Shown: piece by piece, positions 9,359 through 16,536 of the stretch
How the letters are laid out: each line of letters opens with the position of its first letter
How positions within the stretch are numbered: position 1 is the stretch's first letter
Source: Pseudomonadales bacterium
Lineage (GTDB): Bacteria; Pseudomonadota; Gammaproteobacteria; Pseudomonadales; JAHRWD01
Direction of reading: 5' to 3'
NCBI GenBank assembly: GCA_019090315.1
Contig: JAHRWD010000017.1
Span: 1-46,714 of the forward strand
DNA length: 46,714 nt
Made by a program: the position numbers and the translations under genes
The notes under the pieces: model-generated
What the model saw: the letters and a program-made list of their open reading frames with translations, nothing else
Told to the model about the DNA's origin: nothing
Database searches by the model: none

Positions 9359-9375
9359 GGAAATATTATTTTTAT
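9359..9375 (-). repeat. Leader block shared by P450 copies 1 and 2 (second copy)
   Basis: The second copy of the 16-base AT-rich block described at 7999-8015, again just upstream of the Shine-Dalgarno sequence. Confidence 0.7.
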
Positions 9376-9436
9376 AGATCTACCGATGAGGCAAAATTCG
9401 GCAGCATTATTTCTTAATTTTTTAGTATTTCAAGTA

Positions 9437-9461
9437 CCAACTTGTTGCGATGCAACGTTGG
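9437..9461 (-). other. Small nested hairpin in P450 3-2 spacer
   Basis: CCAAC...GTTGG encloses TTGC-GAT-GCAA with short internal loops. No U-tract follows on the minus strand, so it is not a classical terminator. It lies immediately downstream, in transcription order, of the large stem at 9461-9519. Confidence 0.45.
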
Positions 9462-9519
9462 ATCTCAATCCTTTCTAGGCTATTGGCATAAAACCATACC
9501 TAAAAAGGATTGATGGATC
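9461..9519 (-). other. Large intercistronic stem-loop after P450 copy 3
   Basis: Arms at 9461-9479 and 9499-9519 (core TCAATCCTTT / AAAGGATTGA) form a stem of about 18 base pairs with a 2-base bulge and a 19-base loop. The one imperfect position is a G-U pair in the minus-strand RNA but a C-A mismatch in the plus-strand RNA, so the fold favours the P450 transcript. There is no U-tract, so an mRNA-stability or processing role is more likely than termination. Confidence 0.7.
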
Positions 9520-9540
9520 TTACTTTCTACGGTTTGTATA

Positions 9541-10800
9541 TCACAGAGGATGCACGCGGACGGGCAATTCTGTGTAACCTTTAACGAAGGTAGAACTGTT
9601 TCGAACCGGCTCACCCACCACCTCAACTTTAGAAAAACGCTTGGCAATCTCTTCCCAAACAATTCTAAGCTGCATTTCAGCCAGGCGATTACCCATGCAG
9701 CGATGAATACCGAAACCAAAGGATAGATGCTGGCGAGGTTTTTCACGATCGATAATAAAATCATCGGCATTTTCGATCGAATCACTGTCCCGATTGCCCG
9801 AAACGTACCACATCACCACTTTATCGCCCTTTTTAATCTGCTTGCCATGCAGAACGGTGTCCTGCGTGGCGGTACGGCGCATGTGAGTTAATGGAGTCTG
9901 ATAGCGAATAATCTCCGGTATCATTTTCGGAATCAGTTCAGGGTGCTCACGCAACTTCTGATACTGATCAGGGTTCTCGTTCAAAAATAACACGCCTCCG
10001 GTCAATGAATTTCGAGTAGTGTCGTTTCCACCTACGATCAGTAACATCAAGTTACCTAGAAATTCGTAGGGTTGCATGTTGCGCGTAGATTCACCATGTG
10101 CCAGCATGGAGATCAAATCATTTTGTGGCGGTGCGTTAACGCGTTCATTCCAAAGCCCAGTAAAGGACTCAAGACATTCAAGCAATACCGCTCGACGCTC
10201 TTCAATAGTCTCAACAAGTCCATCTGGACCAGGTGTAGTGGTGGCGACATCAGACCACCAGGTTAGCTTACGGCGATCTTCAAAGGGGAAATCAAACAGG
10301 GTTGCGAGCATTTGGGTGGTCAGCTCAATCGAAACTAGATCAACCCAGTGAAAGGTTTCACCCACCGGCAATGAGTCAAGAATAGTAGCTACTCGTTCAC
10401 GAATCACCGGTTCAAGCATCGCTAGATTGGTCGGTGCCACTACACCTTGAACTGTTTTCCGTTGATCCCCATGTGTTGGTTCATCCATAGCGATAAACAT
10501 GGTTACCGGAAACTCTTCCGTTTTCATTTCGACTATTCCGATGCCATCTGCAGAAGAATAGATTTCGGGATTACTCTCAACTTCCATGATGTCTTTATAG
10601 TTTGTTACCGACCAATAGGGTCCGTACTGTGATTCAGCACAGTAATGCACGGGATCTTCTTTACGGAGCCGTTCGAAGAAAGGCCAGAATGCATCGGCCT
10701 TAAATAGCGCGGGCTGCGCTACGTCAATTTCAGCTAAGGGGACAGAATAAGGATCTTGCCCCAACATTGTATCAATCTCTTCGTTCATTACTGCACTCAT
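9541..10800 (-). CDS. CYP153-type cytochrome P450 (copy 3)
   Basis: A 419-residue CYP153-type P450 with the I-helix GGNDTTR, EIIR (ExxR) and FGFGIHRCMG with heme ligand C368. A GTG one codon upstream (10803) is possible, but AAGGAG sits 7 bases before the ATG at 10800 and only 4 before the GTG, so the ATG is preferred. It differs from the others mainly in the B-C region (the VEMKTEEFPVTMFIAMDEP stretch, about 95-113), which in P450s contributes to substrate binding. It is the first intact gene after the pseudogene and is probably headed by its own promoter in 10801-11020. Confidence 0.94.
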   Translation of the reverse strand: MSAVMNEEIDTMLGQDPYSVPLAEIDVAQPALFKADAFWPFFERLRKEDPVHYCAESQYGPYWSVTNYKDIMEVESNPEIYSSADGIGIVEMKTEEFPVTMFIAMDEPTHGDQRKTVQGVVAPTNLAMLEPVIRERVATILDSLPVGETFHWVDLVSIELTTQMLATLFDFPFEDRRKLTWWSDVATTTPGPDGLVETIEERRAVLLECLESFTGLWNERVNAPPQNDLISMLAHGESTRNMQPYEFLGNLMLLIVGGNDTTRNSLTGGVLFLNENPDQYQKLREHPELIPKMIPEIIRYQTPLTHMRRTATQDTVLHGKQIKKGDKVVMWYVSGNRDSDSIENADDFIIDREKPRQHLSFGFGIHRCMGNRLAEMQLRIVWEEIAKRFSKVEVVGEPVRNSSTFVKGYTELPVRVHPL

Positions 10801-11020
10801 CACAATTCTCCTTATGTGGAATATGTTGTTGGCAAATATTTGATCACCAACAGGTACGATTTAACTCAAATCAAATATACAGTTATAACACCTATATCGC
10901 AGGTAACTATACACCACTTAAGCCTGACTACACCTCTTCTACAGGCATAAAAAAAAACGCTGTTATACCGAGGATTTATCAACCTGCGTCATCACAGCTA
11001 GAAGGCCATAAAGAATATAC
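10801..11020 (-). promoter_or_regulatory. Probable promoter region of P450 copy 3, with a weak FNR-like site
   Basis: A partial FNR/Anr-like palindrome, TTGATTTGAGTTAA on the minus strand (10861-10874, 8 of 10 consensus positions), lies 22 bases before TATTTG. This is the same spacing as the stronger site at 15153-15194 and would leave a short leader that includes the AAGGAG. A 9-base T run (minus strand) at 10949-10957 follows a weak 5-bp stem (10959-10963 with 10994-10998) and may end any transcript coming through the pseudogene. Confidence 0.35.
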
Positions 11021-11245
11021 TCAGACAGGAAGATCCAAACAGCAGCTGACAAAGGTAAATTTGCTGCGTTCTGGCTTATCCATCATTTCAATTATCGGAG
11101 TGCTTGCAGCCAGATCAGGCCACTGGATTAGGTTTCTAGATTCATCGTAGAGGGATTCAAAGGGAGTAGCTAGCATTTTTGTGGTGGGTGCAATCGAAGG
11201 GCTTTCCAACGATCAGGAAATGGGAACTTTAGAAAACCCATTCAG
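11021..11245 (-). pseudogene. Decayed sixth CYP153 P450 with internal deletion
   Basis: The minus-strand frame SIAPTTKMLATPFES...LAASTPIIEMMD aligns with residues about 167-207 of copy 1 (SIELTTQMLATLFDF...IATSTPDIDGMVD). It then jumps directly to PERSKFTFVSCCLDLPV, which matches that copy's C-terminal PERNKSTFIKGFSELPV (409-425). About 200 codons, including the I-helix, ExxR and heme loop, are missing. Nucleotide similarity continues a little upstream of the open frame (to about 11245) but out of frame, so a frameshift is also present. It most resembles copy 1. It cannot make a functional P450. Confidence 0.85.
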
Positions 11246-11398
11246 CGCTGACCCAGGCGGGCCATCGTGTTTTCATAAGGGGTACAACAAAAATCTTTCC
11301 ATATACAGTACGTGCCGCCTTTCCTATAGCTCAGTTGACTACTGGATCTGAAACTTTATTAGCATCCTGCTACGGGAAAGGAATTTTCGTGCAGCACA

Positions 11399-11437
11399 AA
11401 AAAAAGGGTGGTACCAATTCTGAAATCAGCACCACCC
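11399..11437 (-). terminator. Rho-independent terminator after ferredoxin 1
   Basis: On the minus strand GGGTGGT (11437-11431) pairs with ACCACCC (11412-11406), and T8 follows. It ends the P450-4 / ferredoxin-1 module. Confidence 0.85.
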
Positions 11438-11464
11438 TGTAGTCTGTCTATTTTAAGCTACAGC

Positions 11465-11785
11465 TTAAAATTGGAACTCAGGCAAACGTACTACCAATCC
11501 TTCCATTTCGTCTGTCACCGGCACCTGACAGCATAGACGAGAAGTTTCCTGGCGATCTGGGTTAAGGCTCATGATCGCTTCTTCTGCGTCATTGGTCCCA
11601 CCAACTTTTTTAAACCAGCTTTCATCAACATATACGTGACAAGTTGCACAGGCACACTCACCGCCACAGTCAGCATCAATACCTGGAACCAGGTTATCAA
11701 CCGCTGCATTCATTACGCTGGTGCCATTCTCAGCATCTACTTCAAATTTTTCGCCATCATGTTTTACAAAAGTAATCTTGGTCAT
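11465..11785 (-). CDS. [2Fe-2S] ferredoxin, adrenodoxin/putidaredoxin type (copy 1)
   Basis: A 106-residue ferredoxin. The cluster ligands follow the adrenodoxin spacing: C40, C46, C49 (CGGECACATC) and C86. It shuttles single electrons from the ferredoxin reductase (15226-16431) to the CYP153 enzymes. It differs from the second ferredoxin at only three residues (S56/T, K59/P, V61/T) although the DNA has many silent differences. GGAG lies somewhat far (13 bases) before the ATG. A hairpin separates it from P450 copy 4 upstream, and a terminator follows. Confidence 0.95.
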   Translation of the reverse strand: MTKITFVKHDGEKFEVDAENGTSVMNAAVDNLVPGIDADCGGECACATCHVYVDESWFKKVGGTNDAEEAIMSLNPDRQETSRLCCQVPVTDEMEGLVVRLPEFQF

Positions 11786-11823
11786 TTTATTAAATTAACT
11801 CCAGTTAACGATTTTTATTAATT

Positions 11824-11857
11824 GACGGGCAATATCTTAACAAAGAACATGCCCGTC
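11824..11857 (-). other. Intercistronic hairpin between P450-4 and ferredoxin 1
   Basis: GACGGGCA (11824-11831) pairs perfectly with TGCCCGTC (11850-11857). Only AT-rich sequence follows, not a clean U-tract. A hairpin sits at the matching position in the second module (13646-13676). This suggests a role in separating P450 and ferredoxin mRNA levels. Confidence 0.6.
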
Positions 11858-11882
11858 TTGTAATTCCTATCGGAAAAAATAC

Positions 11883-13145
11883 CTACTTCGCTATAGGACG
11901 AAGCTGTACAGGAAGCTCAGCATAACCACGCACGAAAGGTGAGTAGTTACGTACCGGATCACCAACCACTTCAACTTTTTCAAAACGCTTGAGAATCTCT
12001 TCCCAGGTTACACGCAGTTGCATTTCCGCCAGGCGGTTACCCATGCAGCGGTGAATACCGAAACCAAAGGATAGATGCTGACGAGGTCGTTCACGATCAA
12101 TAATAAAATCATCAGGGTTCTCGATTGCTTCAGGGTCACGGTTTCCTGAAAGGAACCACATCGCGACTTTGTCGCCTTTTTTAATGTTCTGACCGTTAAG
12201 GGTGTAGTCTTCAGTTGCTGTACGACGCATGTGAGTCAACGGTGTCTGATAACGAATGATCTCCGGGATCATTTTTGGAATCAGTTCAGGATGTGCGCGC
12301 AACTTGTCATATTGATCAGGGTTCTGATTCAAGAATAAAACACCGCCTGAAAGTGAATTACGAGTGGTATCGTTTCCACCAATAATCAGCAGCATCAGGT
12401 TACCCATGAACTCCATAGGGCCCATATCACGAGTCTCTTTGCCGTGAGCCAGCATAGAGATCAGATCACCTTTTGGTGGCTCATTTACACGCTGGTTCCA
12501 CAACTCGGTAAAGGCCGGAAGGCACTCAGTTAACAAAATATTCTGGCGCTCTTCAATAGACTGAATCAATGCGTCAGGGCCGGGAATGGTAGTAGCGACG
12601 TCTGACCAATAAGTCAATTTTCGGCGTTGTTCAAACGGGAAGTCAAACAATGTAGCCAGCATTTGACCAGTCAGCTCTATAGAGACTTTGTCTACCCAGT
12701 CAAAGGTTTCATTAAGAGGCAAGGTATCAAGAATACCCTCAATACGCTCACGGATAATCGGCTCTAAATTCGCAAGACTAGTCGGCGCAACAATGTCCTG
12801 AACTGTTTTGCGCTGGTCGCCGTGCTTAGGTTCATCCATCGCGATAAACATTGAAATATCAAAGTCCGGCTCTGGATCAGCCAGTGTGATACCCGGCTCT
12901 GAAGAGAATACAGCAGGGTTACTTTCAACTTCCATGATATCTTTGTATCGAGTCACAGACCAATAGGGGCCATTCTCAGAATCATTGCAATAATGAACTG
13001 GCGCTTCTTTACGCAATCGCTCGAAGTACGGAAGCTCAGTTCCCGACATAAATAGCTCAGGCTGAGATACGTCATAACCCTCAAGAGGGATACTGTACGG
13101 ATCTTTACCGAACATGTGATTAAATTCTCGTTCAGCTACGCTCAT
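11883..13145 (-). CDS. CYP153-type cytochrome P450 (copy 4)
   Basis: A 420-residue CYP153-type P450 with GGNDTTR, EIIR and FGFGIHRCMG (ligand C367). The frame is open 22 codons further upstream, but the ATG at 13145 has AGGA at good spacing and gives MSVAEREFN, matching the start of copy 5, so that start is used. It is clearly the closest relative of copy 5: both have DFDISMFIAMDEPKHGDQRK (about 110-129), the ELTGQMLAT variant where copies 1-3 have ELTTQMLAT, and a C-terminal LRPIAK. It forms a module with ferredoxin 1. A terminator lies between it and the preceding ferredoxin 2, so it may depend on read-through or a local promoter I could not find. Confidence 0.94.
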   Translation of the reverse strand: MSVAEREFNHMFGKDPYSIPLEGYDVSQPELFMSGTELPYFERLRKEAPVHYCNDSENGPYWSVTRYKDIMEVESNPAVFSSEPGITLADPEPDFDISMFIAMDEPKHGDQRKTVQDIVAPTSLANLEPIIRERIEGILDTLPLNETFDWVDKVSIELTGQMLATLFDFPFEQRRKLTYWSDVATTIPGPDALIQSIEERQNILLTECLPAFTELWNQRVNEPPKGDLISMLAHGKETRDMGPMEFMGNLMLLIIGGNDTTRNSLSGGVLFLNQNPDQYDKLRAHPELIPKMIPEIIRYQTPLTHMRRTATEDYTLNGQNIKKGDKVAMWFLSGNRDPEAIENPDDFIIDRERPRQHLSFGFGIHRCMGNRLAEMQLRVTWEEILKRFEKVEVVGDPVRNYSPFVRGYAELPVQLRPIAK

Positions 13146-13214
13146 AATTATATTCCTGGTTATGTTAAAAAAAAGTCTGGGAATCCAACCATAAAATGCC
13201 TTCTTCCACATACG

Positions 13215-13250
13215 AAAAAAGCGGCATTAGGATTCACATCCATGCCGCTT
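13215..13250 (-). terminator. Rho-independent terminator after ferredoxin 2
   Basis: On the minus strand AAGCGGCAT pairs with ATGCCGCTT and the RNA runs into U6. It closes the P450-5 / ferredoxin-2 module, only 70 bases before the start codon of P450 copy 4. Confidence 0.88.
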
Positions 13251-13285
13251 CAAATCCTACAACCAAAATGGTTGTTATTTGTACT

Positions 13286-13606
13286 CTAAAACTGAAACTC
13301 TGGCAAACGCACGACCAATCCTTCCATTTCATCAGTTACCGGCACCTGGCAACATAGGCGAGAAGTTTCCTGACGATCAGGGTTCAAACTCATAATGGCT
13401 TCTTCAGCATCATTTGTACCTCCTGTTTTGGGAAACCAGGTTTCGTCAACATACACGTGACAGGTCGCACACGCACATTCACCACCGCAATCCGCGTCAA
13501 TACCTGGCACCAGGTTATCAACCGCTGCATTCATTACGCTGGTACCATTTTCAGCATCCACTTCAAATTTTTCACCATCGTGTTTTACAAAAGTAATTTT
13601 CGTCAT
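13286..13606 (-). CDS. [2Fe-2S] ferredoxin, adrenodoxin/putidaredoxin type (copy 2)
   Basis: A 106-residue ferredoxin with ligands C40, C46, C49 and C86. It is identical to the copy at 11465-11785 except at three surface-like positions (T56, P59, T61) just after the cluster loop. The first 55 codons carry no amino-acid difference but about 19 silent ones by my hand count, so the pair is an old duplicate held by selection. It is the likely electron donor to P450 copies 4 and 5 and probably to all five. A hairpin precedes it and a strong terminator follows it. Confidence 0.95.
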   Translation of the reverse strand: MTKITFVKHDGEKFEVDAENGTSVMNAAVDNLVPGIDADCGGECACATCHVYVDETWFPKTGGTNDAEEAIMSLNPDRQETSRLCCQVPVTDEMEGLVVRLPEFQF

Positions 13607-13645
13607 GTTATCGCTCGATCTCTACTTAACCATCTTTAGAAATTA

Positions 13646-13676
13646 GCGGATATATCCTACTTTGGAATATACCCGC
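13646..13676 (-). other. Intercistronic hairpin between P450-5 and ferredoxin 2
   Basis: GCGGATATATCC (13646-13657) pairs with GGAATATACCCGC (13664-13676), with one wobble and one bulge around a 6-base loop. It occupies the same place in this module as 11824-11857 does in the other, but its sequence is different. Confidence 0.55.
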
Positions 13677-13704
13677 CGTATTAATCCTCGCGGATATTAA
13701 ATAT

Positions 13705-14967
13705 CTACTTCGCTATAGGGCGAAGCTGAACAGGCAGATCAGTTATACCTCTCACAAGCACGGAGTATGCACGCTCAGGCTTACCAACCACCTCAACCTT
13801 CTCGAAACGCTTGAGAATCTCTTCCCACGTTACACGTAGTTGCATTTCCGCCAAACGGTTACCCATGCAGCGGTGAATACCGAAACCGAAGGATAGATGC
13901 TGACGAGGTCGATCGCGATCAATAATGAAATCGTATGGGTTGTCAATCATCTCTTCATCGCGGTTGCCCGAGATAAACCAGATTGCCACCTTATCCCCTT
14001 TCTTGATATTTTGACCACCCAGAACGGTATCGCGAGTCGCAGTCCGACGCATTAGGCTTAGCGGAGTCTGCATACGGATAATTTCTGGCACCATCTTTGG
14101 AATCAAGGACTGATCCGCCATCAATTTTGCATATTGATCAGGGTTTTCATTCAAAAAATTCACGCCGCCGGAAAGTGAGTTACGGGTGGTATCGTTACCG
14201 CCAACGATTAACAAAACCAGGTTACCCATGAATTCCATCGGGTTCATATCACGAGTTTCTTTACCGTGCGCCAGCATAGAGATCAAGTCACCCTTAGGCG
14301 GCTCGTTGACACGCTGATTCCATAGTTCAACGAATGCAGGCAGGCATTCGTTAAGAAGAATATCGCGCCCCTGCTCTCTAGTTTCAACCAGTTCACCAGG
14401 ACCAGGAATACAGGTCGCTACATCGGACCAGTAAGTCAGTTTACGACGTTGTTCAAACGGGAAGTCAAACAGGGTAGCCAACATTTGGCCGGTCAGCTCT
14501 ATAGAAACTTTATCAACCCAGTTAAAGGTTTCGTTAACCGGTAAGGTATCGAGAATACCAGCGATACGCTCACGAATAACAGGTTCTAGATTAGCTAAGC
14601 TAGTCGGTGCAACGATATCCTGAACCGTCTTGCGCTGATCGCCATGCTTAGGCTCATCCATCGCAATAAACATCGAAATATCAAAATCTTCTTCAGGATC
14701 CGCCAACGCAATGGTAGGTTCTGAAGAGTATATTTCGGGATTACTCTCAACCTCCATGATGTCTTTATATCGCGTAACTGACCAGTATGGGCCGTTTTCA
14801 GAGTCTTTACAGTAATGAACCGGAGCTTCTTTGCGAAGACGTTCAAAATATTTATCCTGAGCATTGGCTTGATATATCTCAGGCTGGTTCATGTCATATT
14901 CCTCAAGAGGAATGCTATAGGGGTCACGCCCCATCATGGTGTTATATTGGTCTCTAGATACGCTCAT
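13705..14967 (-). CDS. CYP153-type cytochrome P450 (copy 5)
   Basis: A 420-residue CYP153-type P450 and the first P450 of the island in transcription order. Signatures are intact: GGNDTTR, EIIR and FGFGIHRCMG with ligand C367. It differs from its sister copy 4 around the K-helix (MQTPLSLMRRTA instead of YQTPLTHMRRTA); this region lines the active site in P450s, so a changed substrate range is plausible. AGGAAG precedes the ATG. The upstream 258 bases hold two promoter candidates, including an FNR-like class II arrangement at 15153-15194. It forms a module with ferredoxin 2. Confidence 0.94.
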   Translation of the reverse strand: MSVSRDQYNTMMGRDPYSIPLEEYDMNQPEIYQANAQDKYFERLRKEAPVHYCKDSENGPYWSVTRYKDIMEVESNPEIYSSEPTIALADPEEDFDISMFIAMDEPKHGDQRKTVQDIVAPTSLANLEPVIRERIAGILDTLPVNETFNWVDKVSIELTGQMLATLFDFPFEQRRKLTYWSDVATCIPGPGELVETREQGRDILLNECLPAFVELWNQRVNEPPKGDLISMLAHGKETRDMNPMEFMGNLVLLIVGGNDTTRNSLSGGVNFLNENPDQYAKLMADQSLIPKMVPEIIRMQTPLSLMRRTATRDTVLGGQNIKKGDKVAIWFISGNRDEEMIDNPYDFIIDRDRPRQHLSFGFGIHRCMGNRLAEMQLRVTWEEILKRFEKVEVVGKPERAYSVLVRGITDLPVQLRPIAK

Positions 14968-15007
14968 AATTAAATCTTCCTAGCAGTTATTAACTCATAA
15001 AAACATG

Positions 15008-15036
15008 GTATTACATTTCTGCCAAATGCCAGTCAA
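15008..15036 (-). promoter_or_regulatory. Candidate sigma-70 promoter of P450 copy 5 (proximal)
   Basis: On the minus strand TTGACT (15036-15031), 17 bases, then TAATAC (15013-15008). The -35 matches well and the -10 poorly. It would give a leader of roughly 30 bases. Confidence 0.4.
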
Positions 15037-15152
15037 CTTAAAAATAAGGCTGGCTATCACCCATCAAACCCACTTCTTAGGAGGCATGAACTGAATTTTA
15101 TCAGCCTTCTCCGTCATATTGCAAGATGGTAGGACAATTCGACAATGGCTAA

Positions 15153-15194
15153 ATTATATATCGACCGGAATTTGCAAAAATTGATCCCAGTCAA
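15153..15194 (-). promoter_or_regulatory. FNR/Anr-like class II promoter upstream of the P450 array
   Basis: TTGACTGGGATCAA on the minus strand (15194-15181) matches the FNR/Anr consensus TTGAT-N4-ATCAA at 9 of 10 positions. A perfect TATAAT (15158-15153) lies 22 bases further on. With the -10 placed at -12 to -7, the palindrome centre falls at -41.5, the standard position for class II FNR activation. No good -35 overlaps it, as expected for an activator-dependent promoter. The start point would be near 15146, giving a leader of about 180 bases to P450 copy 5. Confidence 0.6.
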
Positions 15195-15225
15195 TATTTC
15201 TTCTTTAGCCTGTCGACATTTCGCC

Positions 15226-16431
15226 CTATTCAGACAACACCAGGTCTTTTAGTGGGATATCAGGATTCGATAACCCGTCCTGATTCAGTTTTTTCCCATA
15301 TAAAGCCTTACCTCCCATGAAGTCAGCGGGACAGTTGACTGCGTCAACAGCGACTAGTGCGCCATCTTTCAGATATAGAACTGAAAATTTGTTCTCCGAC
15401 TTGTCACCACGCACAACCTGAGTATCACCATCTGCAGAAAAACCAACCATCTGCAATTTAAGATCATACTGATCGGACCAGAACCAGGGAACTGCCGCAT
15501 ATGTTTTATCCTTACCCATAATGTTGGCCGCCACTACACGTGCCTGATCTGCTGCGTTGGGCACCGATTCCAGTCGCAATCGGCGACCCAGAATAGGGTT
15601 AGGGTGATTAGCGCAATCCCCCGCTGCGTACACATGTTCCGCAGAGGTACGGCAGCGTTCATCTACCGTGATGCCGTTATCGCATTCAATACCAGCCTCC
15701 GAAGCCAACTCAGTGTTGGCAATAATACCGATCCCGACAATAACCATATCCGCTTCGATGGAGGCATCACCACAACATACGTGGGTAACCGTGCCTTCGC
15801 CTTCAAAACCGCTAACACCGGTGTTTGTGAGCACTTTAACTCCGCGACTCGTGTGCAGGTTGTCATAAAATGCACTCATTTCAGGTGTCGTGACACGCTG
15901 CAAAATGCGATCTGCTGCCTCCAGCACGGTCACGTCCATACCATTGGTTTGAGCAACAGAGGCCACTTCAAGACCAATATAACCACCACCAACAATCACT
16001 ACTTTCTTCCCGGGGGCCATTGCGTCTTTGATCGCGTCTACATCATCCAGGGTTCTTAAATAGAAGATGCCGCCCAGATCACTGCCTTTGATATTCAAAA
16101 TTCTGGCACGACTACCGGTTGCGATAAGCAAGTTGCTGTACTCAATAACTTCTCCGCCTTCAATCGTCACCGTTTTAGCCGCGGTATCTATTTTTTCTGC
16201 GCGCGTATTGGTTCTCATGGTGACGTTTTTATCGGTATAGAATTTTTCAGCCCGCAAATACAGTCGAGCACTTTCATGACCCGCCAGGTACTCTTTTGAA
16301 AGAAGTGGTCGAGAATACGGGATATGAGGTTCATCACCGAGAATGATGATCTCTTCGTCACTACCTTCCTGTCGCAGACTGGCTGCTGCCTGTCCTGCTG
16401 CCTGTCCTGCGCCAATTATTACAATTGCCAT
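15226..16431 (-). CDS. Ferredoxin reductase (FAD, NAD(P)H), putidaredoxin-reductase type
   Basis: A 401-residue flavoprotein that moves electrons from NAD(P)H to the [2Fe-2S] ferredoxins for P450 catalysis. An N-terminal FAD-binding Rossmann motif starts IIGAGQAAG (5-13) and is followed by RPLLSK (41-46). A second nucleotide-binding GGGYIG (148-153) and the GDCAN FAD motif complete the fold. A start five codons upstream is possible, but GGAG sits 5 bases before the ATG at 16431 and overlaps that longer start, so 16431 is preferred. It is the only reductase in the island and must serve both ferredoxins. It lies 105 bases after the hydratase genes. Confidence 0.95.
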   Translation of the reverse strand: MAIVIIGAGQAAGQAAASLRQEGSDEEIIILGDEPHIPYSRPLLSKEYLAGHESARLYLRAEKFYTDKNVTMRTNTRAEKIDTAAKTVTIEGGEVIEYSNLLIATGSRARILNIKGSDLGGIFYLRTLDDVDAIKDAMAPGKKVVIVGGGYIGLEVASVAQTNGMDVTVLEAADRILQRVTTPEMSAFYDNLHTSRGVKVLTNTGVSGFEGEGTVTHVCCGDASIEADMVIVGIGIIANTELASEAGIECDNGITVDERCRTSAEHVYAAGDCANHPNPILGRRLRLESVPNAADQARVVAANIMGKDKTYAAVPWFWSDQYDLKLQMVGFSADGDTQVVRGDKSENKFSVLYLKDGALVAVDAVNCPADFMGGKALYGKKLNQDGLSNPDIPLKDLVLSE

Positions 16432-16470
16432 GCTTACTCCTGTCATTACTACTTATTAATACAAAAATTA

Positions 16471-16495
16471 GCGGGTGATCAGTATTCAAACCCGC
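16471..16495 (-). other. Hairpin between hydratase pair and ferredoxin reductase
   Basis: On the minus strand GCGGGT pairs with ACCCGC around a 13-base loop, followed by TAATTTTTG. It may be a weak terminator that lowers reductase expression, or an intercistronic processing site. Confidence 0.4.
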
Positions 16496-16536
16496 GATTT
16501 ATAAACAATCTTCAAAAAAATCAGACTTATATCAGG

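Noticed and set aside
13146..13211. 22-codon N-terminal extension of P450 copy 4
   Set aside because: It reaches back to the preceding terminator and has no counterpart in copy 5; a good ribosome-binding site precedes 13145.
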